Origin: an uncultured Bacteroidota bacterium
GTDB lineage: Bacteria; Bacteroidota; Bacteroidia; Bacteroidales; WCHB1-69
Direction: 5' to 3'
DNA length: 64,000 bases
Assembly: GCA_902802755.1 (NCBI GenBank)
Contig: CADCNH010000008.1
Location: forward strand, 44,734 to 108,733
Within the stretch, counting starts at the first letter, position 1. Each line of letters opens with the position of its first letter. Shown here in pieces: positions 42,440 to 50,763 of this stretch. Below the pieces are notes generated by a model. That model saw nothing but the letters and a program-made list of their open reading frames with translations. It was not told where the DNA came from and made no database searches. Position numbers and translations under genes: made by a program.

Positions 42440-42676
42440 ATGGCAACTGGAAAAATCACAAAAGGTGACAAGAAAAGAGGCAAATTAATTGCCGGCCACA
42501 TGGTATGGCAGAATGAAGACAACTCCATCGAAGTGAGCAAAGAGATGGTAGAAAAATGTGGTTCTGTAAAAGCCGCATTGAGAGAACTGGCCACCAAGGC
42601 AGGATTCAAATTTGATCCTGACTGGACCGTTCAGCAGCTTGGCAAAAAACTTCTGGATTTCGCAGAAGGCAAGTAA
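42440..42676 (+). CDS. Small basic protein with one WTVQQLG-type domain
   Basis: The 78-residue protein is rich in Lys at the start (MATGKITKGDKKRGKLIAGH). Residues ~44-77 (ALRELATKAGFKFDPDW, VQQLGKKLLDFAEGK) match the second repeat of the protein at 40931. It therefore belongs to the same uncharacterised family. It is the last gene before a strong terminator, 74 bases after the frameshifted gene. No function is assigned. Confidence 0.7.
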   Translation: MATGKITKGDKKRGKLIAGHMVWQNEDNSIEVSKEMVEKCGSVKAALRELATKAGFKFDPDWTVQQLGKKLLDFAEGK

Positions 42677-42687
42677 TCATTTTTTTT

Positions 42688-42722
42688 GATATGGGTGGTC
42701 AAACACCCATATCTTTTTTTAT
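42688..42722 (+). terminator. Intrinsic terminator of the small-gene cluster
   Basis: A perfect 10-bp stem (GATATGGGTG/CACCCATATC) with loop GTCAAA is followed by seven T residues and preceded by eight, so it could work in both directions. Confidence 0.92.
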
Positions 42723-42733
42723 ATGTTGTTATT

Positions 42734-43030
42734 ATGGTAGTATTTCTTTGGTTTTGGAATATTATTTCCCCGCTTATCCTGTTTTTGGGGCTTGGTTATA
42801 TCGCAACCGGTGAGGCGGAGGGCTGGGAGTTCATCGCTGGCGGAGGCGCGGCGTTGCTTGGCTTCATCATCGGTTTTACCGGCTGGGCCGAAACGGTTCC
42901 TCCCCGCTGGTTCTGGGTAAAGAGCAGTGTTAATCTCTTTGACAACCGCTTCTTCACCGCATTAAGCTACGCTTTGCAATTTTTCCTGATACCTTCGGCA
43001 ATCATGGCGATTGTAGAGCTGTGCGGATAA
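42734..43030 (+). CDS. Small membrane protein
   Basis: The 98-residue protein starts at ATG 42734; the frame is open further upstream, but that part crosses the terminator. There are three hydrophobic segments (about residues 2-20, 30-50 and 72-92) with GLGYIATGEAEGW and TVPPRWFWVKSSVNLF between them. No family is recognised. It is convergent with the kinase gene, whose stop is four bases away, and has no clear promoter of its own, so expression may depend on readthrough of the terminator. Confidence 0.55.
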   Translation: MVVFLWFWNIISPLILFLGLGYIATGEAEGWEFIAGGGAALLGFIIGFTGWAETVPPRWFWVKSSVNLFDNRFFTALSYALQFFLIPSAIMAIVELCG

Positions 43031-43034
43031 AAAG

Positions 43035-44390
43035 TCAGAAATCCTTATTAAGTTTCCTTGTAGAATTTTTCTCGAAAATCGTATCAAAAATATCTAATAT
43101 TTTACCTTGCCTCTCAAAATATTTCTCCTCGTAATAATATTTCAATTGCATTTCCATTTTTTCGCACTGCGGAATTTTCTTGATGACTGATGAGACCACA
43201 TCCTCTTTCTTGTATAATCCTCCCATAAGAGGTTCTCGTAATAGCATTTCATCGCCCACAGCGGCCACTTCGTCAGGATCCAAAGATTTGTCTTTTATCG
43301 TAGGCTCCCAAGCACGGTACCAATCCCACCAAGGTTTGAACATTGAATCCAGTTTCTTGTCTATCATGCGCCGAGCCTCCTTCTCAAAATACAAATCATC
43401 TTGATTATCAATGTTTTTTTCTTTCAAAGTCTTTGAAGGAGATGACTCTGAAAGGTCTTCCAATGGTGATGCGGTCTGTGTAGATTCATCAATGGGGAGT
43501 TGTTGTTCTATATTTGTATCTGAGGATTTCTGAATAATCAAATCTTCAGTAACAGGGATTATCTCTGTTTCCTCTTTCGACTGATGGAAGAATAACCAAA
43601 GCCCTATCACCAGACACAACAATAAACTGGCAAAAACAAGCATCAAACGACGAGAACGGTGCTGCATGCTTTGCCAAATTTCCTCCGCATGTTGAAAACG
43701 TTTTTCCCTGTCCTGATGCGTGCATTTGCGTGCAATGCCACCATAACGATTAGGAAAAAGCTGGCGAAGAATGATGCCAAAGGCATAAATATCTGCACGG
43801 TTGTCGAGAGGTACATTGCCTTTCACCTGCTCGGGAGCTGCATACTTGTTGGATCCCGCCGGTTGCTTGAGCACCTCATGATAATCGCTATCCGCCAAAC
43901 CAAAATCTATCAGCTTAACATTCTGACCGTTACGGGTAATCAGAATATTATCGGGTTTCAGGTCGCGATGGATAATCTGAAGGCTGTGATAGTAAGACAT
44001 GGCATCCAACAGCTCCTTCACAATTTTCAGGCGAATCTCCTGAGATGGTCGCTGTGCGAAAAACTCTTTTAAGGTGATGCCATCCACATATTCCATCACA
44101 ATGCACGGTCCGACTACTGGGTCAATCTCCTTGCTAATAGTATGCACAATGTTGGGATGTTCCATCTGAACCCCCAATTCAAACTCTTTATTCAGCAACT
44201 CAAGATAAATGACCTCTTGTTGGTGTTCTGGTTTTAATCCTTTCAATACAAACCATTTACCATAGCGCTGGGCCTTAAAAAGACAGTTAAAGCCACTTGA
44301 TGGAATCTCGGTATATGAGGTGAACACATTCGAGATATTCTCGAATGAGGAGATGATTTCACCGGAAGAAGAAGACTCGCCAATATCCAT
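43035..44390 (-). CDS. Transmembrane Hanks-type Ser/Thr protein kinase
   Basis: The 451-residue protein has an N-terminal kinase domain (about residues 20-245): Lys in WFVLKGLK, Glu in the next helix, catalytic loop IIHRDLKPDNI, IDFGLAD, and YAAPEQ. The glycine loop is degenerate (IPSSGFNCLF). A membrane segment (LMLVFASLLLCLVIGLWLFF, ~residues 250-270) is followed by an acidic Ser/Thr-rich linker and a ~120-residue C-terminal region with WWDWYRAWEP, probably periplasmic and possibly sensory. The start is ATG 44390, because the -7 promoter box lies between it and the upstream in-frame ATG at 44429. Substrates are unknown; the neighbouring small proteins are candidates. Confidence 0.88.
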   Translation of the reverse strand: MDIGESSSSGEIISSFENISNVFTSYTEIPSSGFNCLFKAQRYGKWFVLKGLKPEHQQEVIYLELLNKEFELGVQMEHPNIVHTISKEIDPVVGPCIVMEYVDGITLKEFFAQRPSQEIRLKIVKELLDAMSYYHSLQIIHRDLKPDNILITRNGQNVKLIDFGLADSDYHEVLKQPAGSNKYAAPEQVKGNVPLDNRADIYAFGIILRQLFPNRYGGIARKCTHQDREKRFQHAEEIWQSMQHRSRRLMLVFASLLLCLVIGLWLFFHQSKEETEIIPVTEDLIIQKSSDTNIEQQLPIDESTQTASPLEDLSESSPSKTLKEKNIDNQDDLYFEKEARRMIDKKLDSMFKPWWDWYRAWEPTIKDKSLDPDEVAAVGDEMLLREPLMGGLYKKEDVVSSVIKKIPQCEKMEMQLKYYYEEKYFERQGKILDIFDTIFEKNSTRKLNKDF

Positions 44391-44408
44391 CACATAATAT
44401 TTAATCTG

Positions 44409-44416
44409 CAAAAATA
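44409..44416 (-). promoter_or_regulatory. -7 box for the kinase gene
   Basis: Minus-strand TATTTTTG followed by CAG, 18 bases before ATG 44390. A GTCAT-GTAAA-ATGAC hairpin lies about 50 bases upstream of it (44459-44473). Confidence 0.6.
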
Positions 44417-44498
44417 ATTTTTTTTTCATTTTGCTGCAACGTTTTTGGAGTTTTATGCGTCATGTAAAATGACAGGGCCCGTGTTTTTATTTTTGTTG

Positions 44499-44537
44499 AA
44501 CCCCTTCTTGACCGTATTGTCAGAAGGGGTTTTTATT
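44499..44537 (+). terminator. Intrinsic terminator-like hairpin before murF
   Basis: A perfect 10-bp stem (AACCCCTTCT/AGAAGGGGTT) with an inner GAC/GTC pair is followed by TTTTTATTT. No plus-strand gene precedes it directly, so it may end a short transcript from 44430-44498 or protect murF from upstream readthrough. Confidence 0.75.
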
Positions 44538-44571
44538 TACATATAGTGGCATCATTAATTGATTTTTTCCG

Positions 44572-44579
44572 TATCTTTG
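44572..44579 (+). promoter_or_regulatory. -7 box for murF
   Basis: TATCTTTG followed by CTTTTT, 17 bases before the ATG. Confidence 0.6.
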
Positions 44580-44596
44580 CTTTTTAATTCAACGCA

Positions 44597-45871
44597 ATGA
44601 ACACCATGGAAAAACTGTATCAACTGTATAAACAACACCCACGCATCTGCACCGACACGCGAAACATTATCCCCGACTCATTATTTTTCTGCCTGAAAGG
44701 AGAGAACTTTAATGGCAATAACTTTGCCACCCAAGCTTTGGAAGCTGGTGCCGCATACGTGGTGACCGAACGTCAGGATTTGAAGGACAATCCCCTCTGT
44801 ATTGTGGTAGATGATAGTCTGAAAACCTTACAGCAATTAGCCAGACACCATCGCCAACAGCTACAAATTCCAGTTATTGGCATTACTGGTACCAATGGCA
44901 AAACCACTACCAAAGAGCTGGTAGCCGCTGTATTGTCAAAAAAATACAATATCTGCTATACCCAAGGCAATCTGAACAACCATATCGGTGTGCCCCTTAC
45001 CCTGCTCAGCATCAATGATGAGCATGAGATGGCCATTGTGGAGATGGGAGCCAACCATCCGGGCGAAATCGCAGACCTTTGCACCCTATCGATGCCCAAT
45101 TACGGTCTCATTACCAATATCGGCACCGCCCATATCGAAGGCTTCCTCTCCAAAGAGAATATCATCACCACCAAGAAAGCCCTGTACCGCAGTGTTATGG
45201 ACTGCAAGGGAACCCTGTTTGTCAATATTGATGATGATATCCTTACACACGATCTTGATTATCAACCCGTCATAACCTACTCCACCGAAAAAGCAGCTGA
45301 CATAAACGGACGAATTGTCCGCAATGACGGCCTCATCAGCATTGAATTGTTCGGAAAGGAGGTTAACACCCAGCTGACAGGTGCTTACAACTTGTATAAT
45401 ATGCTGGCGGCTGCAACAGTTGGACAGCATTTTGGAGTGAGCGAAGAGGACATTTGTGCCGCTATCGCCCAGTACCAGCCTGCCAACCACCGCTCGCAGG
45501 TGGAGCACAAAGGCAGCAACACCATCATCGCCGACTATTACAACGCCAACCCGACCAGCATGACCGCAGCCCTACAAAACCTTATTGGCATTAATCACCC
45601 GCACAAGGTGGCCATTATCGGCGACATGCGCGAGTTAGGTAGTGTTAGTCATGAAGAACATGCCCACATCATCAAACTGTGCCAAGACAATAATATCGAG
45701 ACCTATTTCGTGGGTAGCGAATTCCAAAAGCAACTGGCCGGCAATCCTCACTGTTTTGACAATGTAGAGGAAGCAAATAACTATTTTGCTGTGAATCCTA
45801 TCAACAATGCCATTATTCTGGTAAAAGGCTCGCATAGCATCCATTTGGACAGACTTGCCCTGCTGCAATAA
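44597..45871 (+). CDS. murF: UDP-N-acetylmuramoyl-tripeptide--D-alanyl-D-alanine ligase
   Basis: The 424-residue cytoplasmic Mur ligase adds D-Ala-D-Ala to the UDP-MurNAc-tripeptide, the last soluble step of peptidoglycan precursor synthesis. The N-terminal substrate domain CTDTRNIIPDSLFFCLKG is typical of MurF, the ATP loop GITGTNGKTTTKE is at residues ~95-107, then VEMGANHPGEI, NIGTAHIEGF, and the C-terminal domain with DYYNANPTSM and GDMRELG. Length is normal. It starts a wall-related run with anmK (15-base gap) and murB. Confidence 0.96.
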   Translation: MNTMEKLYQLYKQHPRICTDTRNIIPDSLFFCLKGENFNGNNFATQALEAGAAYVVTERQDLKDNPLCIVVDDSLKTLQQLARHHRQQLQIPVIGITGTNGKTTTKELVAAVLSKKYNICYTQGNLNNHIGVPLTLLSINDEHEMAIVEMGANHPGEIADLCTLSMPNYGLITNIGTAHIEGFLSKENIITTKKALYRSVMDCKGTLFVNIDDDILTHDLDYQPVITYSTEKAADINGRIVRNDGLISIELFGKEVNTQLTGAYNLYNMLAAATVGQHFGVSEEDICAAIAQYQPANHRSQVEHKGSNTIIADYYNANPTSMTAALQNLIGINHPHKVAIIGDMRELGSVSHEEHAHIIKLCQDNNIETYFVGSEFQKQLAGNPHCFDNVEEANNYFAVNPINNAIILVKGSHSIHLDRLALLQ

Positions 45872-45886
45872 TCACTATTTGGGAAA

Positions 45887-47092
45887 ATGCGTTATCACCA
45901 CGTCATCGGCATCATGTCAGGCACATCATTAGATGGGCTGGATTTGGCGTATTGTGTGTTTGGGGAGGGAAGGAATAAGGTTTATAAAGACCTTAAGAAT
46001 TATAATAACAAAGGAGAGAGAAAGAGTCCAAGCTTTAGTTCTGGCAATAGTTGCTGGGAGTATGAGGTGCGTAAGGCTATTACGGTACCCTATCCCGAAG
46101 AATTGAGTCAAAAATTAGCGCAGGCCATGAGCTTGTCGGGCTATGAGTTAGCGTTGCTCCACAACGAGCTGGGCCGCCATATCGGAATGCAGGTTCATAA
46201 GTTTATGGCTAGTTTTGCCGAAGAGGTGGAACTAATTGCCTCACACGGACATACTGTTTTTCACCGGCCCGACTTAGGCATGACCCTGCAAATCGGCAGT
46301 GGAGCGCACATTGCGGCTATTTGCGGCAAGCCCACAGTCTGCGACTTCCGCACATTAGATGTCGCCTTAGGCGGACAAGGTGCTCCCTTGGTGCCTATCG
46401 GCGACGAACTGCTGTTCGGTCAATACGACATTTGCCTGAATTTAGGTGGCATCAGCAACCTTTCATATCGGACAGACGGGCAGCGCAAGGCCTACGACAT
46501 TTCGCCCTGCAATATCGTGCTTAACCAGCTGGCCCTGCAAATGGGCAAAGCTTACGATGCTGACGGGAAAATTGCCCGAAGCGGACATGTTGACAGCACC
46601 CTTTTGGAACAATTCAACCAGCTTGAATACTATAAACAACTAGGAACCAAATCTTTAGGAAGAGAATGGATTGACAGCCAGTTTCTTCCTTTGCTAAAGC
46701 GATGCCAGTTGAGCATTCCCGACCAAATGCGGACCGTTTGTGAACACATCGCCAAACAAATAGCGAATGCATGCAACACTGCCGGAATCAAAAGCCATGA
46801 CAGTAACGGTGACATGGGTAAGCATGAAGAGAAGGCTTGCGACGCCAACGGTGGGAAGACCTTGCTCATCACAGGCGGCGGGGCACACAACACTTTCCTC
46901 ATCGACCTCATCCGTCAGAAATTCGACGGACAAGTTATTATTCCCGACGACAAAACCATCGACTTCAAAGAAGCCATCATCTTCGCCTTTTTAGGCTTCC
47001 TCCGTGCCAACGGCTTGCCCAACTGCCTTGCTTCGGTCACTGGAGCGAGGAGGGACTCGTGCGGAGGAGGAATATACGGAGTTGACAGTTGA
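45887..47092 (+). CDS. anmK: Anhydro-N-acetylmuramic acid kinase
   Basis: The 401-residue enzyme opens and phosphorylates 1,6-anhydro-MurNAc to MurNAc 6-phosphate in cell-wall recycling. Family motifs are GIMSGTSLDGLDLAY, LIASHGHTVFHRP, DFRTLDVALGGQGAPLVP, LNLGGISNLS, and LLITGGGAHNTFL. It is somewhat longer than the usual ~370 because of two low-complexity insertions, near residues 33-50 (NNKGERKSPSFSSGNS) and ~303-322 (SHDSNGDMGKHEEK), both likely surface loops. It follows murF by 15 bases. Confidence 0.95.
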   Translation: MRYHHVIGIMSGTSLDGLDLAYCVFGEGRNKVYKDLKNYNNKGERKSPSFSSGNSCWEYEVRKAITVPYPEELSQKLAQAMSLSGYELALLHNELGRHIGMQVHKFMASFAEEVELIASHGHTVFHRPDLGMTLQIGSGAHIAAICGKPTVCDFRTLDVALGGQGAPLVPIGDELLFGQYDICLNLGGISNLSYRTDGQRKAYDISPCNIVLNQLALQMGKAYDADGKIARSGHVDSTLLEQFNQLEYYKQLGTKSLGREWIDSQFLPLLKRCQLSIPDQMRTVCEHIAKQIANACNTAGIKSHDSNGDMGKHEEKACDANGGKTLLITGGGAHNTFLIDLIRQKFDGQVIIPDDKTIDFKEAIIFAFLGFLRANGLPNCLASVTGARRDSCGGGIYGVDS

Positions 47093-47241
47093 CAATTGAC
47101 AATTAATAATTAATAATTGATAATTTATAGTTGAGATCAAGAATTCAAAAATCAAAAATCATAATTCAAATCCAATTTCTTAACTCTTAATTCTTAGTTC
47201 TTAATTCAATTAGCACATTAGCACATTGACAATTAGCACAT
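47086..47241. repeat. Simple-repeat spacer between anmK and murB
   Basis: The 150-base gap is made of TTGACAGTTGACAATTGACA, AATTAATAATTAATAATTG, AAAAATCAAAAATC, TTCTTAATTC and TTAGCACATTAGCACATTG words. It begins in the last codons of anmK. Confidence 0.65.
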
Positions 47242-47242
47242 T

Positions 47243-48250
47243 ATGAAGAATATAATTTCCCCTTCACTGAAAGATTACAACACCTTCCACATCGACTGCA
47301 GATGCAAGGAATTGCTGACTGTGGAAAACGACCAGGATATAGATGAAGTATTCCAACGCAAGGTCTTTCACCAACCTTACCTTATGATTGGCGAAGGCAG
47401 CAACATCCTTTTCACTAAGGATTTTGAAGGAACCATCATCCGATTGGCCACAAAGGGTATAGAGATTGTCAATGAAGACGATGAGTCTGTATATGTCAGA
47501 GCGGCAGGGGGCGAGAACTGGTCCGATTTTGTGCGTTTCACCATCGAGCACGAACTATATGGTGCGGAAAATCTCATCGGCATTCCCGGACTGGTGGGCA
47601 GTTGCCCTGTGCAAAACATCGGTGCCTACGGCAGCGAGGTGAAGGATATCATTTATCAGGTAGAAGGCCATTATCTTCCCGAGGGGGAACCCTTTGTTTT
47701 TTACAATGATGAATGTGAGTTTGCTTATCGGGATTCTATCTTCAAGAATAAACTGAAAGACCGTTGCTGGATTACCCATGTGGTTTTCAAACTCGGCAAA
47801 GAAAAACATTTCCAACTGAGTTACAAACAGTTAGCCGAAAACCTAGTATCTTTTGGTTCTGAACTGACCTTGGAAAAAGTAGCCGACACCGTGTTGAAGA
47901 TCCGCAACAGCAAGCTGCCAGACATCACCAAGGTAGGATGTGCCGGCAGCTTCTTCAAAAACCCCGTCGTCAGTGAAACAAAATTTGCGGAACTTTCTGC
48001 CAAATTTGACGACCTGGTACACTACCCTGCCCCTAATGGTATCAAATTGGCAGCCGGACAACTGATAGAAAAATGCGGCTGGAAAGAGGTCAGAAAAGGC
48101 GATGTCAGTGTATATCCCACACAGGCGTTAGTTATCGTCAATTGGGGGAATGCCAAGGGTTTCGAGGTTGTTGAGTACTACCAGGAAATCATCCAATCGG
48201 TACAAGAAAAATACGGAATACGCATTGAACCCGAGGTCAGAATTGTGTGA
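47243..48250 (+). CDS. murB: UDP-N-acetylenolpyruvoylglucosamine reductase
   Basis: The 335-residue FAD enzyme makes UDP-MurNAc by NADPH reduction of the enolpyruvyl intermediate. FAD-binding and catalytic motifs: LKDYNTFHIDC at the start, YLMIGEGSNILFTKDF, GIPGLVGSCPVQNIGAYGSEV, and the C-terminal AGSFFKNPVV with the proton-donor Ser. NYR-like FAYRDSIFKN and a length near 335 fit the type I E. coli-like MurB. No promoter is visible in the repeat-filled gap, so it may share the murF transcript. Confidence 0.96.
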   Translation: MKNIISPSLKDYNTFHIDCRCKELLTVENDQDIDEVFQRKVFHQPYLMIGEGSNILFTKDFEGTIIRLATKGIEIVNEDDESVYVRAAGGENWSDFVRFTIEHELYGAENLIGIPGLVGSCPVQNIGAYGSEVKDIIYQVEGHYLPEGEPFVFYNDECEFAYRDSIFKNKLKDRCWITHVVFKLGKEKHFQLSYKQLAENLVSFGSELTLEKVADTVLKIRNSKLPDITKVGCAGSFFKNPVVSETKFAELSAKFDDLVHYPAPNGIKLAAGQLIEKCGWKEVRKGDVSVYPTQALVIVNWGNAKGFEVVEYYQEIIQSVQEKYGIRIEPEVRIV

Positions 48251-48295
48251 TAAAAAATATTTTCACAGGAATACTTTTTGTATTAAAAAAAATTG

Positions 48296-48303
48296 TATTT
48301 TTG
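48296..48303 (+). promoter_or_regulatory. -7 box for rpmG
   Basis: TATTTTTG followed by CAAAC, 44 bases before the L33 start. Confidence 0.6.
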
Positions 48304-48347
48304 CAAACTCAAATTCAGAGAGAACAAAATAGAAAAAATTTAGTGTT

Positions 48348-48536
48348 ATGGCAAAGAAAAATAAAGAAGCAAGACAACAGGTCATCTTAGAATGCACCGA
48401 ACAGAAAGCCAGTGGCGTTCCGGGTATGTCAAGATACATCACCACTAAAAACAGAAAAAACACAACTGAAAGATTGGAATTAAAGAAATACAATCCCTAT
48501 CTGAAACGTGTTACCGTTCACAAAGAAGTTAAATAA
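48348..48536 (+). CDS. rpmG: 50S ribosomal protein L33
   Basis: The 62-residue basic protein [19 protein letters not shown] continues with [23 protein letters not shown], which is bL33. It lacks the two zinc-ribbon CxxC pairs of the zinc-binding form, leaving one Cys. In Bacteroidota rpmG is usually preceded by rpmB (L28); here L28 is not adjacent and murB precedes instead. It is followed after 15 bases by the DUF4295 gene. Confidence 0.95.
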   Translation: MAKKNKEARQQVILECTEQKASGVPGMSRYITTKNRKNTTERLELKKYNPYLKRVTVHKEVK

Positions 48537-48551
48537 TAAAATCTATAGAAA

Positions 48552-48707
48552 ATGGCAAAGAAGGTTGTTGCAACATTGAAAAGAGAAGGTGGTGTAGCTT
48601 ATACCCGCGTGGTTAAAATGGAACGCTCACCCAAGACTGGAGCCTACACTTTCAAGGAAGCTGTAGTTGAATCCACCAACGTAAAAGACTTTTTGGCTAA
48701 AAAGTAA
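48552..48707 (+). CDS. DUF4295 small protein
   Basis: The 51-residue basic protein (MAKKVVATLKREGGVAYTRV, then MERSPKTGAYTFKEAVVE) belongs to the DUF4295 family, which in Bacteroidota is encoded between rpmG and ftsY and is presumed ribosome-associated. It is too short to be listed by most length cut-offs but is supported by its conserved place and its ATG 15 bases after rpmG. It ends just before a terminator. Confidence 0.9.
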   Translation: MAKKVVATLKREGGVAYTRVVKMERSPKTGAYTFKEAVVESTNVKDFLAKK

Positions 48708-48731
48708 TATTTTGTTTTCATGGTTAAAAAA

Positions 48732-48765
48732 AGCTGGAAGATCCCCTCTTCTGGCTTTTTTTTTT
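48732..48765 (+). terminator. Intrinsic terminator after the DUF4295 gene
   Basis: A 10-bp stem (AGCTGGAAGA with TCTTCTGGCT, two wobble pairs) and loop TCCCC are followed by ten T residues. Confidence 0.85.
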
Positions 48766-48893
48766 GCCAAATAGGCACTACCTATTTCAAATACATTACC
48801 CAACTCTACGCCCCCTTCTTCTTATAGAAGAGGTATTATCCCATACAATTACGGAAAATTTTTCCTATCCGTAAATAATTAGGGATTTTTGTG

Positions 48894-48901
48894 TAACTTT
48901 G
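48894..48901 (+). promoter_or_regulatory. -7 box for ftsY
   Basis: TAACTTTG followed by CAAAAA, 14 bases before the ATG at 48916. Confidence 0.6.
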
Positions 48902-48915
48902 CAAAAATTTGTGTC

Positions 48916-49872
48916 ATGGGATTTTTTTCTATATTTTCCAAAGAAAAGAAAGAGGAATTAAACAAAGGATTAGAGAAATCCAAAGAGAGCTTCTTCGCGA
49001 AGTTAGCTAAAACTGTAGTCGGCAAATCCAAAGTGGATGATGACGTGCTCGACAATCTGGAGGAAATTCTGGTCACCTCCGATGTTGGTGTGGAAACCAC
49101 CCTGAAAATCATCGACCGTATTGAAAAACGCGTATCAAAAGACAAATACCTAGGTACCAGTCAATTAAACACCATACTACGGGAAGAGATAGCAGGACTG
49201 TTGTTGGAAAACGACATGGAAGGCAAGCAGGATTTCACGCTTCCGGAAGACAAGAAACCTTATATCATATTAGTGGTTGGTGTCAATGGTGTGGGCAAAA
49301 CCACCACCATTGGCAAGTTAGCCTATCAGTTCAAGAACAAAGGTTATTCAGTCATGCTGGGTGCCGCCGACACTTTCCGTGCCGCCGCTATCGAGCAATT
49401 GGAAGTGTGGGCAGAACGTGCCAATGTTCCCATTGTGACACAAAAAATGGGTTCCGACCCTGCCGCTGTCGCTTACGACACCGTTGCTTCCGCCTTAGCC
49501 AAAGGCTCCGATGTGGTGCTGATTGACACCGCTGGCCGTCTGCACAACAAAATCAACTTGATGCACGAACTGACCAAAATCAAGAATGTCATCCGCAAGC
49601 TCGTACCCGACGCTCCCCACGAAGTGCTGTTGGTATTGGATGGCTCCACGGGTCAGAATGCCATCGAGCAAGCCCGCCAATTTACTGCCGCAACAGAAGT
49701 CAATGCACTGGCTATCACCAAATTGGATGGGACAGCCAAGGGTGGCGTGGTCATCGGCATATCAGACCAATTCCAGATACCTGTGAAATATATCGGCGTA
49801 GGCGAGAAAATCGAGCAGCTGCAAGTGTTCAACCGTCTTGAATTCGTCGATTCCCTGTTTCCCGAGCAATAA
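48916..49872 (+). CDS. ftsY: Signal recognition particle receptor FtsY
   Basis: The 318-residue SRP receptor GTPase docks ribosome-nascent chain complexes at the inner membrane. The short N-terminal [22 protein letters not shown] is an amphipathic membrane-binding start with no long acidic A domain. The N domain follows, then the G domain: [36 protein letters not shown] and [11 protein letters not shown]. The start at 48916 was chosen because the -7 box lies just before it. ispH follows after nine bases. Confidence 0.96.
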   Translation: MGFFSIFSKEKKEELNKGLEKSKESFFAKLAKTVVGKSKVDDDVLDNLEEILVTSDVGVETTLKIIDRIEKRVSKDKYLGTSQLNTILREEIAGLLLENDMEGKQDFTLPEDKKPYIILVVGVNGVGKTTTIGKLAYQFKNKGYSVMLGAADTFRAAAIEQLEVWAERANVPIVTQKMGSDPAAVAYDTVASALAKGSDVVLIDTAGRLHNKINLMHELTKIKNVIRKLVPDAPHEVLLVLDGSTGQNAIEQARQFTAATEVNALAITKLDGTAKGGVVIGISDQFQIPVKYIGVGEKIEQLQVFNRLEFVDSLFPEQ

Positions 49873-49881
49873 TAAGTCTAC

Positions 49882-50763
49882 ATGAACATCACTATTGACA
49901 AGGATTCAGGTTTTTGCTTCGGGGTGATCAACGCTATCCGAACCGCGGAGGAATACCTCTCCCAGCATCAGCATCTATATTGTCTTGGTGATATCGTACA
50001 CAATAATGAGGAAGTTAAACGATTAGCCTCCAAAGGTTTGGAGGTTGTATCCAACGAACAGTTTGCTCAGTTGCATGACACCACCGTGCTCATACGAGCC
50101 CATGGCGAGCCACCGGAAACTTATCAGACAGCCCTGCGTAACAACATTAAACTGATTGATGCCACCTGCCCTGTTGTGCTTCATCTCCAGAAAAATATCA
50201 AGAAAAAATACGAAAGCAGCAGTGAGCAACAGCAAATCCTGATTTTCGGCAAGAAAGGTCACGCCGAAGTCACTGGTTTGTTAGGCCAAACACAGCACAA
50301 TGGCATCGTCATTTCCTCGGCAGAAGATCTTGATCTTATCGACTATACCAAACCAGCAGCACTATATTCCCAAACCACACAGAGTTTGGAAGACTATTTC
50401 CAACTGATAAACACTATCAAACAACGATATGCGGTCCAGCAGCATGAGGGAATGTTTGAATACTACGACACCATCTGCCGACTGGTCGCCAATCGTTCAC
50501 AGCATATCCGCGAGTTTGCCAGTCAGCACGACATCATCTTATTTGTTTCCGGTGAGAAAAGCTCTAACGGCTTATATTTATACGACATCTGCAAGAAAAG
50601 CAATCCTCGCAGCTACTTTATCTCCCGTATCGAACAACTGCAACAATACCAATTTCAGCCTAATGAAAGTATCGGCATCTGCGGAGCCACCTCTACTCCC
50701 ATGTGGCTGATGGAAGAAATCAAACAGGTTATCCTCCACAATACCCTTTCATGCGAAAAATAG
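49882..50763 (+). CDS. ispH: 4-hydroxy-3-methylbut-2-enyl diphosphate reductase
   Basis: The 293-residue iron-sulfur enzyme makes IPP and DMAPP in the last step of the MEP isoprenoid pathway. The three cluster ligands are Cys12 (SGFCFGV), Cys96 (DATCPVV) and Cys199 (DTICRLV), at the usual spacing. RAHGEPP and the conserved EKSSNGLYLYDICK-like C-terminal part are present (GEKSSNGLYLY), and GICGATSTP closes the active site. The end overlaps the next gene by 13 bases. Confidence 0.95.
   Translation: MNITIDKDSGFCFGVINAIRTAEEYLSQHQHLYCLGDIVHNNEEVKRLASKGLEVVSNEQFAQLHDTTVLIRAHGEPPETYQTALRNNIKLIDATCPVVLHLQKNIKKKYESSSEQQQILIFGKKGHAEVTGLLGQTQHNGIVISSAEDLDLIDYTKPAALYSQTTQSLEDYFQLINTIKQRYAVQQHEGMFEYYDTICRLVANRSQHIREFASQHDIILFVSGEKSSNGLYLYDICKKSNPRSYFISRIEQLQQYQFQPNESIGICGATSTPMWLMEEIKQVILHNTLSCEK

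Noticed and set aside
42686..42733. Upstream start for the small membrane protein
   Set aside because: That stretch is the terminator hairpin of the preceding gene cluster.
44430..44537. Small RNA between the kinase gene and murF
   Set aside because: The terminator is good, but the only promoter-like word (TATTTTG at 44489) overlaps its start, leaving no room for a transcript.
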